A DNA stretch of 36,174 nucleotides from Solirubrobacteraceae bacterium (GCA_030690545.1 JAUYGN010000058.1:1-36174), one strand, 5' to 3'. Positions 12,215 to 24,979 are shown, counted from the first letter of the stretch. Notes: generated by a model from the sequence alone, not told the origin. Numbers and translations: made by a program.

Positions 12215-12220
12215 CTACCC
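12215..12220 (-). promoter_or_regulatory. GGGTAG, possible SigB/F-type -10 for the ferritin-like gene
   Basis: On the minus strand GGGTAG lies about 44 bases upstream of the ferritin-like ATG, leaving a leader with a good GAGGAG ribosome site. The -35 region is not recognisable, so this is tentative. Confidence 0.3.
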
Positions 12221-12336
12221 ACGCTGTCGACGCTCACGCGTGCGGGGCTTCGCCCGTCGGGCGCGCGGCAGCGGCCGTCGGCAGGGTGGCGGGTCTGCAA
12301 CGCAGCGTGCGCGGTGCAGGACAGCGGGCCTGCCCC

Positions 12337-12342
12337 GGGTAC
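12337..12342 (+). promoter_or_regulatory. GGGTAC, possible SigB/F-type -10 for ku
   Basis: GGGTAC ends 9 bases before the Ku ATG. If it is a -10, transcription would start almost at the ATG and give a (near-)leaderless message, consistent with the absence of a ribosome site. A -35 match is not evident. Confidence 0.35.
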
Positions 12343-12351
12343 TCTGCAGCT

Positions 12352-13248
12352 ATGCCCAGGTCGATCTGGACCGGTGCCATCTCCTTCGGGCTTGTCACCG
12401 TGCCCGTCAAGCTGTACTCGGCGGTGTCGCGCAAGTCCGTGCGCTTTCACCAGCTCAACAGGGAGACCGGCGTGCGCATCCAGCAGAAGCGCGTCGATCC
12501 GACGACTGGCGACGAGGTGCCCTACGAGGACATCGTCAAGGGCTACGAGCTGACGCCCGACCGCTATGTCGTCATCGAGCCCGGCGAGCTGGAGGCGCTC
12601 GACCCCAAGAAGACGAAGTCGATCGAGATCGAGGACTTCGTCGCGCTCGACGAGATCGACCCGATCTACTTCGACCACCCGTACTACCTCGCGCCCGGAG
12701 CCGGCGGCGCGAAGCCCTACCGGCTGCTGCTGGAGGCGATGCGCGCGACCGGTCGCGTGGCGATCGCCAACGTCGTCATCCGCTCCAAGCAGCAGCTCGT
12801 CGCGGTACGTCCGATGGGCGACGGCGCGCTGGCGATGTCGACGATGGTCTATCCCGACGAGGTCGTCGACCCCGCGACGATCGACGAGCTGTCGGCCGCC
12901 GGCGAGATCGAGATCAACGAGCGCGAGCTCGACATCGCCAAGCAGCTCGTCGACTCGCTCGCCGGCGCCTTCGAGGCCGACCGCTACCGCGATACGTATC
13001 GCGAGCAGGTCCTGTCGCTCGTCGAGCGCAAGGCCGAGGGCGAGGAGATCGCCGTGCAGCCGGCCGCCGAGGAGGACGACGCCCCCGTGCCCGACCTCAT
13101 GTCGGCGCTGAAGGCGAGCCTGGATGCCGTCAAGGCGCGCGACGGCAACGGCGGCACGCAGTCCAAGCAGGCGCCGGCCAAGCAGGCTTCGCCGAGCAAG
13201 CCGGCAGCGAAGAAGCCGGCAGCGAAGAGGACGGCCTCCAAGCAGTAG
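12352..13248 (+). CDS. ku: Ku protein, non-homologous end joining
   Basis: 298-aa bacterial Ku homodimer subunit that rings DNA ends and recruits LigD. The start MPRSIWTGAISFGLVTVPV is the family hallmark, and the beta-barrel core runs to about residue 255. The ATG at 12352 gives this exact N-terminus; the frame is open much further upstream, but that part has no Ku similarity. Beyond the core is a tail of about 30 residues rich in Lys/Ala/Pro/Ser, with AKK/AKR repeats. It resembles the basic extensions of mycobacterial Ku, which bind DNA. No ligD is seen in the window; the next gene is TopIB. A GGGTAC box just upstream suggests stress-sigma control. Confidence 0.95.
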   Translation: MPRSIWTGAISFGLVTVPVKLYSAVSRKSVRFHQLNRETGVRIQQKRVDPTTGDEVPYEDIVKGYELTPDRYVVIEPGELEALDPKKTKSIEIEDFVALDEIDPIYFDHPYYLAPGAGGAKPYRLLLEAMRATGRVAIANVVIRSKQQLVAVRPMGDGALAMSTMVYPDEVVDPATIDELSAAGEIEINERELDIAKQLVDSLAGAFEADRYRDTYREQVLSLVERKAEGEEIAVQPAAEEDDAPVPDLMSALKASLDAVKARDGNGGTQSKQAPAKQASPSKPAAKKPAAKRTASKQ

Positions 13249-13289
13249 CCGGCGCGCCGGCCGTCGGCGACGCGCGATCCTCCCCGTCC

Positions 13290-14324
13290 ATGGCCACAGC
13301 CGTCGCCCGTACCGGACCGCCGCGCCTGCGGCGGTCGGACCTGAGTGCTCCCGGGTACACGCGCCGGCGCTGTGGCAAGGGCTTCGTCCACCGCGACGAG
13401 CAGGGCGCGCGGATCACCGACGCCGAGGCTGTCGCACGGATCACGGCGCTCGTGATCCCGCCGGCCTGGAAGAGCGTCTGGATCTCGCCCGACCCGTTCG
13501 GGCACATCCAGGCGACCGGGATCGACGCACGGGGACGCAAGCAGTACCTCTACCACCCACGCTGGCGCGAGCGCCGCGACCAGGCGAAGTTCGAGGACAT
13601 GGTCGCCTTCGCGCGCTCGCTGCCCGCGCTGCGCTCGGTCGTCGAGCACGACCTTGCGCTCGGCGACCTGTCGCGCGAGCACGTCCTCGCCTGCGCCGCG
13701 CGCCTGCTGGACCGCGGCTTCTTCCGGATCGGCTCGGAGGTCTACAAGGTCACCAACGAGACCTACGGGCTGGCGACGATGCTCAAGCGCCACGTCACGA
13801 TCGCCGGCGAGACGATCCGCTTCGACTACGTCGCCAAGGAGTCCAAGCGCCGCGTGCAGGCGGTCATCGATCCCGAGGTCGCGCAGATCATCGGGACGCT
13901 CAAGCGCCGTCGCGGCGGCGGCGAGGAGCTGCTGGCCTACAAGCGTGGCCGGCGCTGGCACGACGTGCGCTCGCCCGACATCAACGCCTACCTCAAGGCG
14001 GCGACCGGCTCCGACGTCTCGGCGAAGGACTTCCGGACCTGGGGCGCGACCGTGCTGGCCGCGGTCGGCCTCGCCGTCAACCAGCCCGATCAGCTCAGCA
14101 TGACGGCGCGCAAGCGCGCGATCGCGCGTGTCGTCAAGGAGGTCGCGTTCTACCTCGGCAACACGCCGGCGGTGGCGCGCGGCTCGTACATCGACCCGCG
14201 CGTCTTCGATCGCTATCGCGACGGCGAGACGGTCACGCTCGATCTCGTCGCTGCCGAGCAGGGGGCGACGGCGATCCAGGGCCCCGTCGAGGCCGCGGTC
14301 CTGGACCTGCTCGTCGCCGACTGA
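13290..14324 (+). CDS. type IB DNA topoisomerase (poxvirus-like)
   Basis: 344-aa enzyme that relaxes supercoils by transient 3'-phosphotyrosine linkage. The N-terminal beta domain (about 1-90) contains PPAWKSVWISPDPFGHIQATG, the bacterial/viral TopIB signature. The catalytic domain has the RKQYLYH segment, the KESKRR loop and FRTWGA (with an active-site Arg). The nucleophile is Y300, in GSYIDPRVF. It begins 41 bases after ku on the same strand and ends 3 bases from the convergent STAS gene. Bacterial TopIB is sporadic and its physiological role is not settled; the pairing with Ku suggests a DNA-damage setting, which is inference. Confidence 0.94.
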   Translation: MATAVARTGPPRLRRSDLSAPGYTRRRCGKGFVHRDEQGARITDAEAVARITALVIPPAWKSVWISPDPFGHIQATGIDARGRKQYLYHPRWRERRDQAKFEDMVAFARSLPALRSVVEHDLALGDLSREHVLACAARLLDRGFFRIGSEVYKVTNETYGLATMLKRHVTIAGETIRFDYVAKESKRRVQAVIDPEVAQIIGTLKRRRGGGEELLAYKRGRRWHDVRSPDINAYLKAATGSDVSAKDFRTWGATVLAAVGLAVNQPDQLSMTARKRAIARVVKEVAFYLGNTPAVARGSYIDPRVFDRYRDGETVTLDLVAAEQGATAIQGPVEAAVLDLLVAD

Positions 14325-14327
14325 GCT

Positions 14328-14699
14328 TCAGCCGGCGGCGTCGCGGGCGGGATCGACGGCGTCGATCGCCTCCTCGCGCGTGGCGACGATCGTGAAGATC
14401 TGATCCAGGCCGGTGATCTCGAAGGTCTTGGAGATGTTCTCGTCGAGGTTGACGATCGCCAGCGCGCCGTCGCGCGAGCGCAGTCGCTTGACCGCGCCGA
14501 TCAGCACGCCGAGCGCCGTCGAGTCCAGGAACGTCGTCTCCGTGAGGTCGATGACGATCCGGACGCGACCGGCCTCGATCGCCTCGGCAAGCACCTGCTT
14601 GAGCTCAGGCGCCGTGAACAGGTCGATCTCGCCGCGCACGGCGAGCAGGTGGTGATCGCCCTCGCTCGGGTGCTCGCTGATCGCGAACTCAGGTGACAT
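14328..14699 (-). CDS. STAS-domain anti-sigma factor antagonist (RsbV/SpoIIAA-like)
   Basis: 123-aa protein that, when unphosphorylated, binds the RsbW-type kinase and frees its sigma factor. The STAS fold is complete: GEIDLFTAPEL near the start, then DLTETTFLDSTALGVL with the phosphorylatable S60. It is the last gene of the minus-strand operon; its start overlaps the preceding gene by 11 bases. Partner kinase: the RsbW-like protein two genes upstream. Likely target: a SigB/F-type factor such as the one at 9328-10146. Confidence 0.92.
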   Translation of the reverse strand: MSPEFAISEHPSEGDHHLLAVRGEIDLFTAPELKQVLAEAIEAGRVRIVIDLTETTFLDSTALGVLIGAVKRLRSRDGALAIVNLDENISKTFEITGLDQIFTIVATREEAIDAVDPARDAAG

Positions 14700-15123
14700 C
14701 GGATTCCATTCTGTCGCTCGTCGTCTGCCCTTGAGCGTCGAAGCCGAGGCGGATGAGCAGGAACTCTCCGCCGTCGTCGCGCTGCCGGGGCTCGATCAGG
14801 TCGGCTACCCGCTCGAGCACGTTTCCTATGCCCGGCAGCGCGGTCGATGCGACGAGCTCGCTCGCACCGCCGTCACGCAGCGGGCCGACGTGCAGCTCGA
14901 CGGATCCCAATCGGGCCACGACGCGGACGTTGATCCGCCCGTCGCGCGTGAACGAGCCGGCCTTCGCGGCGACCGCGTCGGCGATCAGCAGCGCGTCGTC
15001 GAGCCGGTCGATCGGACAGTCGGCCCGTGCGGTCAGCATGCCGACGACGCGTCCCAGGACGGGCACGCCGAGCGGTCCGCTCGCGACGGCGACCGTCGCC
15101 TCGTTGAAGATCGGCTGCATCAC
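14689..15123 (-). CDS. degenerate RsbW-like (GHKL-fold) protein without an ATP site
   Basis: 144-aa protein between the anti-sigma kinase and the STAS gene. I know no named family for it, but its secondary-structure pattern parallels the neighbouring kinase. DRLDDALLIADAVAAKAG aligns with the N-box helix, INVRVVARLGSVELHVG with the next two strands, and the region GIGNVLERVADLIEP through FLLIRLGFD with the final helix and strand. The Asn of the N box is replaced (K54 or A53) and the DSGPGI motif reads VGPLRDGG, so ATP binding and kinase activity are unlikely. It starts at a GTG whose GTGA overlaps the kinase stop (an ATG follows directly). Inferred role: a non-catalytic binding partner in the same switch. 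Confidence 0.75.
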   Translation of the reverse strand: MMQPIFNEATVAVASGPLGVPVLGRVVGMLTARADCPIDRLDDALLIADAVAAKAGSFTRDGRINVRVVARLGSVELHVGPLRDGGASELVASTALPGIGNVLERVADLIEPRQRDDGGEFLLIRLGFDAQGQTTSDRMESDVT

Positions 15124-15575
15124 TCGGGGGCCTCGTCGAGGCTGAAGGTCATGCGCACCTCGGTCTGCTCGTCGCCGTCCTTCCCGAGCTCGAGCGTCTC
15201 GGCGAGCGTTGCGATCAGCGGCAGGCCGAGGCCGAGTCCCGGCGAGTCCGGCCGCGGGACGATCCCGGGGCCGCTGTCGCGGATCACGACCGTCAAGCGA
15301 CGATCCTCGATCGTGGCATCGACCTCGAGGGTGCCCTCATCGTCGCGGTCGTACGCGTGGATCACGACGTTCGTGCACGCTTCGGTCACGGCGAGCTTGA
15401 TGTCGGCGAGCGTCTGCTCCTCGACGCCCGCCGCTTCGGCAAGGCCACCGAAGGCGTGCCTGACGACCGCGACGTTCTCGGCGCGGGCGGGCAGCATGAG
15501 CTCAAGATCAGGCGTGGCGGTCACCACCTCGTTGGATGTGGACGGAACGGCTCCGTCCGAGCCGTCAGACGCCAT
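15120..15575 (-). CDS. RsbW-like anti-sigma factor / serine kinase (HATPase_c)
   Basis: 151-aa anti-sigma factor that sequesters a sigma factor and phosphorylates its STAS antagonist. GHKL ATPase motifs: N box TEACTNVVIHAY with E65 and N69, G1 box RDSGPGI (99-105), G2 box GLGLGLPLI (113-121). The first 25 residues are low-complexity and may not be ordered. It heads the minus-strand operon and is divergent from gltB across 244 bases. The ATG at 15575 is the first clear start; a shorter form starting nearer the fold cannot be ruled out. Partner switching with the STAS protein is established for this family; which sigma it binds is inferred. Confidence 0.9.
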   Translation of the reverse strand: MASDGSDGAVPSTSNEVVTATPDLELMLPARAENVAVVRHAFGGLAEAAGVEEQTLADIKLAVTEACTNVVIHAYDRDDEGTLEVDATIEDRRLTVVIRDSGPGIVPRPDSPGLGLGLPLIATLAETLELGKDGDEQTEVRMTFSLDEAPE

Positions 15576-15819
15576 GGTGCCCGTGCTGAGCGCGTTTCAC
15601 TCTTTTCCCGTCGGCAGTTCGTCGATTGCGCAAGATCCCCCGATCCGCCGGGAGAATAGACGCCCGTCGCGAAACGGGGCGTTCGGACGAGGCGCAGATC
15701 GTCGCGGCTCGCACGCCGTCGGCGACCGTCGTCGCGCGCGAGGGATTCGGCGCCATCGCGCTGCTACGCTTCACGGCTCCGCCTCACAGTGCCACGCACC
15801 GCCTTCTGGAGGCACTCCT
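15576..15819. promoter_or_regulatory. divergent intergenic region anti-sigma operon / gltB
   Basis: 244 bases with no credible gene. It must hold the promoters for the minus-strand anti-sigma operon and for gltBD. A strong GGAGG ribosome site (15808-15812) precedes the gltB ATG by 7 bases. I cannot point to a convincing promoter; a TACGCT near 15764-15769 could be a gltB -10 but lacks a good -35. No riboswitch fold was recognised. Confidence 0.5.
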
Positions 15820-20415
<4,596 letters not shown>

Positions 20416-20421
20416 GGGCTG

Positions 20422-21954
20422 ATGGGCGAGATCGGTGCCTTCCTGAAGATCGAGCGCGTCGGGGTTCCCTACCGCGATCCCGCCGAGCGTGCGCACGACT
20501 ACGAGGAGTTCCTGATCCGCCGGGCGGATGCCGAGCTCTCCGCGCAGGGCGCGCGCTGCATGGAGTGCGGTGTGCCGTTCTGCCACAACGGTTGCCCGCT
20601 GGGCAACCTGATCCCCGACTGGAACGATCTCGTCTATCGCGATCGCTGGCACGACGCGATCCGCCAGCTGCACGCGACGAACAACTTCCCCGAGTTCACC
20701 GGGCGGCTGTGCCCGGCGCCCTGCGAGGCCGCCTGCGTGCTGGAGATCCGCGAAGGCGACGCGGTGACGATCAAGCAGATCGAGAACTCGATCATCGATC
20801 GTGCCTGGGAGGAGGGCTGGGTCGTCGCGCAGCCGCCCAAGCGCGAGACCGGCCACACGGTCGCGGTCGTCGGCGCCGGCCCGGCCGGGATGGCGGCCGC
20901 CCAGCAGCTGCGCCGCGCCGGTCACCGCGTGACGCTGTTCGAGCGCGACGAGGCTGCCGGCGGGCTCGTCCGCTTCGGCGTTCCGGACTTCAAGATCGAG
21001 AAGCAGGTCGTCCAGCGCCGCGTCGATCAGCTCGTCGCCGAGGGCGTCGACGTGCGCTGTGGCGTCGACGTCGGCAACGACATCAGCGCCGACGACCTGC
21101 GCGGCTCCTTCGAAGCGGTCGTCCTGACGACGGGCTCGCGCACGCCGCGCGACCTGCCGGCGCCCGGCCGTGAGCTCGAGGGCATCCACTTCGCGATGGA
21201 GTACCTCTATGACCGCAACCGCTGGGTCGCGACGCAGACCGGCACGCCGACCGGCTCGCAGCCACCCGCGCTGCAGGGCCTGACCGCCGAGGGCAAGCAC
21301 GTCGTCGTGATCGGCGGCGGCGACACGGGCGCGGACTGCGTCGGCAACTCGCTGCGCCAGGGCGCCGCCTCGATCACCCAGCTCGAGCTGCTGCCCGAGC
21401 CGCCGGCCAAGCGCCCCGACGATCGCACCCCGTGGCCGCTGTGGCCGCAGAAGTTCCGCCTCTCCTACGCGATGGAGGAGGCCAAGGGCGCCGGACTCGG
21501 CGAGCAGGACTACTCGGTCGTCACGACGCACTTCTCCGGCGACGAGGACGGCCATGTCCGCACGCTGCACTACGCGCAGGCCGACGCCGCGCCGCCGTTC
21601 AAGCCGGTCGCAGGCACCGAGGGCGAGCTGCGCGCCGACCTCGTCCTGCTGGCGATGGGCTTCCTGCATCCCGAGCAGGATCTGCTCGACAAGCTCGAGA
21701 TCGCCAAGGACCCGCGCGGCAACGCGCTGGCCGTGCAGCCGTACACGACGTCCGTCGAGGGCGTCTTCGCCGCCGGCGACGCGCGCCGCGGACAGTCGCT
21801 GATCGTCTGGGCGATCAACGAGGGCCGTCAGTGCGCGCGCATCGTCGACCGCTACCTCGGCACGCTCGACGTCGAGGCCGGCACGAGTGGCGACGCCGAC
21901 GAGGGACCCGCGGGCCCGCCGCAGCACGTCGGGCCCGGCATCGTCGCGGCCTGA
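20422..21954 (+). CDS. gltD: glutamate synthase (NADPH) small subunit
   Basis: 510-aa beta subunit that passes electrons from NADPH through FAD to GltB. The N-terminal ferredoxin-like part has C46, C49, C54, C58 and C97, C101, C105, the pattern of the two 4Fe-4S clusters. The FAD site is [14 protein letters not shown] (G151-A-G-P-A-G). The NADPH Rossmann motif is [15 protein letters not shown] at about 294-308, and the final FAD-contact motif is [14 protein letters not shown]. The ATG at 20422 follows gltB by 6 bases with GGGGAG as ribosome site, so the two are cotranscribed. Full length for the family. Confidence 0.97.
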   Translation: MGEIGAFLKIERVGVPYRDPAERAHDYEEFLIRRADAELSAQGARCMECGVPFCHNGCPLGNLIPDWNDLVYRDRWHDAIRQLHATNNFPEFTGRLCPAPCEAACVLEIREGDAVTIKQIENSIIDRAWEEGWVVAQPPKRETGHTVAVVGAGPAGMAAAQQLRRAGHRVTLFERDEAAGGLVRFGVPDFKIEKQVVQRRVDQLVAEGVDVRCGVDVGNDISADDLRGSFEAVVLTTGSRTPRDLPAPGRELEGIHFAMEYLYDRNRWVATQTGTPTGSQPPALQGLTAEGKHVVVIGGGDTGADCVGNSLRQGAASITQLELLPEPPAKRPDDRTPWPLWPQKFRLSYAMEEAKGAGLGEQDYSVVTTHFSGDEDGHVRTLHYAQADAAPPFKPVAGTEGELRADLVLLAMGFLHPEQDLLDKLEIAKDPRGNALAVQPYTTSVEGVFAAGDARRGQSLIVWAINEGRQCARIVDRYLGTLDVEAGTSGDADEGPAGPPQHVGPGIVAA

Positions 21955-21979
21955 GCCGGGCGAAGGCGGGACGCAGACG

Positions 21980-22174
21980 ATGGGTACGAGATCATTCGCG
22001 CTGGCGATCGTCGCCGGCGTGCTCCTCGCCGGCGTGCTCGGAGGCGCGGCGGGCGTGCTCGCCCCGGGCGCCGCGGGCAGCATCCTGCCCGGCCTGGTCG
22101 CGGGCCTGATCGCCGGCCTGTGCGTCACCACCGTGCTGCGCCGCAGGCGGCGCAGCGGTCCGCCGCCCACCTGA
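21980..22174 (+). CDS. small two-helix membrane protein, unknown
   Basis: 64-aa protein starting at the ATG at 21980 (GGCGGGA ahead). Two Gly/Ala/Leu-rich hydrophobic segments (about 5-28 and 33-54) are followed by a polyarginine end (RRRRR), giving an inside-positive C-terminus. It is not a family that I recognise; it resembles small glycine-rich membrane proteins often found next to YeaQ-like genes. It lies 25 bases after gltD and 67 before the YeaQ-like gene. Confidence 0.55.
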   Translation: MGTRSFALAIVAGVLLAGVLGGAAGVLAPGAAGSILPGLVAGLIAGLCVTTVLRRRRRSGPPPT

Positions 22175-22225
22175 CCCGCGCGAGGCGCGACGATCGGCGG
22201 ATCCGGCGTATGCCGCCGCGGCGCC

Positions 22226-22231
22226 GGGTAG
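22226..22231 (+). promoter_or_regulatory. GGGTAG, possible SigB/F-type -10 for the YeaQ-like gene
   Basis: GGGTAG ends 10 bases before the ATG at 22242. GlsB/YeaQ proteins are stress-induced in other bacteria, which makes a stress-sigma element reasonable. No clear -35. Confidence 0.35.
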
Positions 22232-22241
22232 GGTCCGACGC

Positions 22242-22523
22242 ATGGAGCTTCTGACCTTCATCATCGCGCTTGCGCTCGTCGGTCTCGTCGTCGGCGCGTT
22301 CGCCCGTCTCGCGCTTCCCGGACCGGACCCGATGAGCATCCCGATGACGATCGGCATCGGGCTCGCCGGCGCGTTTCTCGCCGGCCTCGTCGGCAGCGCG
22401 CTGTTCGGGCGCGGTGGTGGCTCCCTCCTGCTGGCGATCATGTTCGCGGCGCTGATCGTGTACTTCGTGCGCCGCTCGCGCGGGGGCGGCCTGACGGATC
22501 CCGGAGCGCCCCCGGGCTACTGA
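22242..22523 (+). CDS. GlsB/YeaQ/YmgE family stress-associated membrane protein
   Basis: 93-aa member of the transglycosylase-associated (YeaQ/GlsB) family. The N-terminal helix carries VGLVVGAFARLALPGPDP, the family signature, followed by a second glycine-zipper helix (TIGIGLAGAFLAGLVGSALF) and a third hydrophobic segment (LLLAIMFAALIVYFV). Short polar C-terminus. The biochemical role is unknown; the family is linked to envelope stress. Confidence 0.88.
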   Translation: MELLTFIIALALVGLVVGAFARLALPGPDPMSIPMTIGIGLAGAFLAGLVGSALFGRGGGSLLLAIMFAALIVYFVRRSRGGGLTDPGAPPGY

Positions 22524-22539
22524 GCCGGGATCGCGCACG

Positions 22540-23022
22540 ATGGCGCGGTCGGGCAAGGTGCGGCGCCGCTTCACTCGATCGCCTGCCGTCGCCGCGGCGG
22601 TCCCGGTGCGGCGGCGAGACGCCGGCGGTCTCGAGTTCCTGCTCGTCCGCACGAGCAACGGTGCTCGCTGGACGTTCCCCAAGGGCGGGATCGAGCCGGG
22701 CGAGAAGGCGCCGGCTGCCGCCGCCCGCGAGGCGCTCGAGGAGGCCGGCGTGGAGGGCCGGGTCGGCCGCCGGCCGCTCGGCGTCTACCGCTACGCGCCG
22801 TCGCGCGGCGGCGCCGGCGACGTGACCGCGTTTCTCCTGCGGGTGCGCCGCGACGGCCTGCCCGCCGAGCCCGGTCGCGACCCGACCTGGTTCGGCTTCG
22901 AGGCGGCGCGCAGCCGGCTCACCGAGGGACGCGACGCCGGCTACGGCGAGACGATGGAGGGGATCCTGCGGGCGGCCGAGCAGGCAGCGCCCCGCGGTGA
23001 CAGCGGCGGTCCGTTGGCGTAA
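22540..23022 (+). CDS. NUDIX hydrolase
   Basis: 160-aa pyrophosphohydrolase with a complete Nudix box (GX5EX7REUXEEXGU) at about 48-70, in which the REALEEAG catalytic core is intact. The basic N-terminus followed by a beta strand AVAAAVPVRR and the WTFPKGGIEPGE entry resemble diadenosine polyphosphate / inositol-pyrophosphate type NUDIX enzymes. Substrate unproven. It starts 16 bases after the YeaQ-like stop; the last about 15 residues are low-complexity. Confidence 0.9.
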   Translation: MARSGKVRRRFTRSPAVAAAVPVRRRDAGGLEFLLVRTSNGARWTFPKGGIEPGEKAPAAAAREALEEAGVEGRVGRRPLGVYRYAPSRGGAGDVTAFLLRVRRDGLPAEPGRDPTWFGFEAARSRLTEGRDAGYGETMEGILRAAEQAAPRGDSGGPLA

Positions 23023-23073
23023 GGTGACGCCTGCGTCACGTTGGTCGTTCGTCGATCGAGGAGCCCGCCGCGC

Positions 23074-23154
23074 ATGCCCACGCTGCCCACCACCGCGATC
23101 ATCGGCGCCGGCTCGTCCGGGATCGTCGCTCCGCGAGGCCGGGGTTCGCGATGA
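23074..23154 (+). pseudogene. N-terminal remnant of a flavin-dependent monooxygenase
   Basis: A 26-codon frame starts at an ATG with the FAD-binding Rossmann start LPTTAIIGAGSSGI (GxGxxG), typical of flavin-containing monooxygenases. The frame then fails, but in the +1 frame the next bases read LREAGV, exactly what follows in such enzymes (in the alpha-A helix and beta-2). So a short deletion/frameshift after the dinucleotide motif and loss of everything downstream explain it. Its TGA overlaps the ATG of the tetR gene (ATGA), so it might now act only as a leader peptide. Similarity is from memory of family signatures, not from a search. Confidence 0.5.
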
Positions 23155-23783
23155 GCGTCGCCGAGGAGCGCGAGGGCGTCGCCGCCGGGCCTGGAGGCCG
23201 GCGCGCCGCGACGAAGGCCGCCAACCGCGCCGCGATCCTCGATGCGGCGCGCGCCGCCTTCGCCGACGTCGGCTACGGCAGCACGACGGTGCGCGACATC
23301 GTCCGTCGCACGGGTCTCGCCAGCGGCACGTTCTACAACTACTTTCCGGACAAGGAGTCGCTGTTTCGCGCGGTGCTCGAGCAGAGCGCGGAGAAGGTCC
23401 GCGCGCGCGTGCAAGCCGCTCGCCGCGAGGCGCGCTCGCTGGAGCAGTTCGTGGCCGCCGGCTACCACGAGTACTTTCGCTTCCTCGCCGAGGATCCCGA
23501 GGCGTTCGCGCTCATGCAGCGCAACAGCGGCACGATTCGCGCGATGTTCGACGAGCCGATCTTCGGCGCCGGCATCGACGAGCTCGCCGCTGACCTGCGT
23601 ACCGCGATGAAGCTTGGCATCGTCCCGCAGATCGACGCCGACTACATGGCCGCTGCGATGGTCGGCGCGGCGCTCGAGGTCGGCGTCGCGATGATCCAGC
23701 GCGAGCCGCCCGACGTGGATGGCGCGACGCAGTTCGCGACACGCGTGTTCCTCGGCGGGATCGAGCGGCTCGGCGCGGCGTAG
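23151..23783 (+). CDS. TetR/AcrR family transcriptional regulator
   Basis: 210-aa one-component repressor. The N-terminal HTH (about residues 23-68) has the consensus AAILDAARAAFADVGYGSTTVRDI and the recognition segment GTFYNYFPDKESLF. The C-terminal ligand/dimer domain is helical and gives no substrate hint. It lies immediately after the monooxygenase remnant, so it may once have regulated that gene. First ATG of the frame chosen; there is a Gly-rich segment before the HTH. Confidence 0.92.
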   Translation: MSVAEEREGVAAGPGGRRAATKAANRAAILDAARAAFADVGYGSTTVRDIVRRTGLASGTFYNYFPDKESLFRAVLEQSAEKVRARVQAARREARSLEQFVAAGYHEYFRFLAEDPEAFALMQRNSGTIRAMFDEPIFGAGIDELAADLRTAMKLGIVPQIDADYMAAAMVGAALEVGVAMIQREPPDVDGATQFATRVFLGGIERLGAA

Positions 23784-23892
23784 CGCGGCCGACCCGAAGC
23801 GCTTGCGGGCGTTCGGGGCACCCGTCGCCGGCGCGGCCCAGATCAGGCGCGTGGACGCCGCTGTCACGGAGCTGTGCTGCGTCGGCTCGTCC

Positions 23893-23898
23893 TAGACT
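23893..23898 (+). promoter_or_regulatory. TAGACT, candidate -10 giving a leaderless message
   Basis: TAGACT lies 7 bases before the GTG at 23906, so transcription would begin at or next to the start codon. The same hexamer at the same distance serves the element's repressor gene at 30605. The -35 here is weak. Confidence 0.35.
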
Positions 23899-23905
23899 CG
23901 TCGCG

Positions 23906-24871
23906 GTGCCTCCGACCTTCTGTCGTCACAACCGCTTCATCGAGAACTGCACGATCTGCGCCCCGAAGCCTTCGCCGGAAGCGCCCAAACGACCGGCTCG
24001 TCCGTCTGGGGCGTCGTCGACGGCGCGCTCCACGGGGCGCAGCACGGCGCGCACGGGACGCAGCAACGCCGTCCGCGTGCGGCAGCTCGCGCAGGCGGCC
24101 GACGATGGCTACCGCTCACCGCTTGCCAGCGGCCTGAAGGCGACCGCCGACGCCGAGCGGCTCGCCGACGAGCTCGCGTTCGCGACCGCCCGCCTGGCGG
24201 AGCTCGCCGCCGACCCGCCGGCGCTGTACGCGGACATCGCGCTGCTCGACGACGCCGACGAAGCGCTGTGGCTCGCGTTCCTCGTGGCGTACCTCGGCCC
24301 GCTCGAGGACGAGCCGGACGCGTTCTCGGCGATCCGCGCGGCACACGTGCCATGGGCGTCGGGTGAGCTGCCGCAGCTCGACGTCGCGCGCGGCCCGCGC
24401 ACCGCGGCCGACGCAGTCACCGGCGAGCGCACGATCGTCGCCTATCGTGCCTGGGCACAGCGCGCCGGGGGTCAGCAGGCGGCGTTCGCCGGCGAGCCGT
24501 CCTGGACGCCCGAGCGGCGCTTCGACCGGCTGTTCGAACGCCTCGCGCTGCCGGGGCTCGGCCGCGGCCCACGCTATGAGCTGCTCGTCTCGCTCGGTCG
24601 GCTGGGCGTCGTGGACATGCGCCCCTCGTCGCTGCAGTTCAGCGACGACGAGACGACGACAGCCGCCAAGCGCGTGTTCGGGATCGGCGACAAGATCCTG
24701 CTCGAGCGCCGGGCGCGGGCGCTGGCCGACGAGCTCGGGCTGCCGATCGAGGCGCTGGACCTAGCGCTGTTCAACTGGAGTGCGCGCGGCGGCAAGCGCG
24801 CGACGTATGGCTCCACGGCCGTCGTGGCCGGCGTGGAGCGCGTCGCGATCGCCGGCGTGCTCGGCGTCTGA
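23906..24871 (+). CDS. hypothetical protein with N-terminal CxHxRF..CxxC motif
   Basis: 321 aa, unassigned. The start reads PPTFCRHNRFIENCTIC, in which C6, H8, C15 and C18 could form a zinc knuckle. A Ser/Thr/Arg-rich linker (about 25-55) follows, then a mostly alpha-helical domain (about 60-321) with a LFERLALPGLGRGPRYELL segment and, near the end, AKRVFGIGDKILLERRA and a conserved-looking FNW. The helical domain with a GLGRGPRYELL turn recalls helix-hairpin-helix / DNA-glycosylase-like folds, but this is only an impression. GTG start chosen because nothing lies upstream in frame and TAGACT precedes it. Confidence 0.75.
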   Translation: MPPTFCRHNRFIENCTICAPKPSPEAPKRPARPSGASSTARSTGRSTARTGRSNAVRVRQLAQAADDGYRSPLASGLKATADAERLADELAFATARLAELAADPPALYADIALLDDADEALWLAFLVAYLGPLEDEPDAFSAIRAAHVPWASGELPQLDVARGPRTAADAVTGERTIVAYRAWAQRAGGQQAAFAGEPSWTPERRFDRLFERLALPGLGRGPRYELLVSLGRLGVVDMRPSSLQFSDDETTTAAKRVFGIGDKILLERRARALADELGLPIEALDLALFNWSARGGKRATYGSTAVVAGVERVAIAGVLGV

Positions 24872-24979
24872 GCCGAGTCCCGCCTGCGCCTCGGACGTGC
24901 GTCTACGTGGATGCGCGCGACGGTGGGGACTGGCGTGGAACTGCCGATGGGTTCGGGAGGCCACGGAAGGCGCACACCT

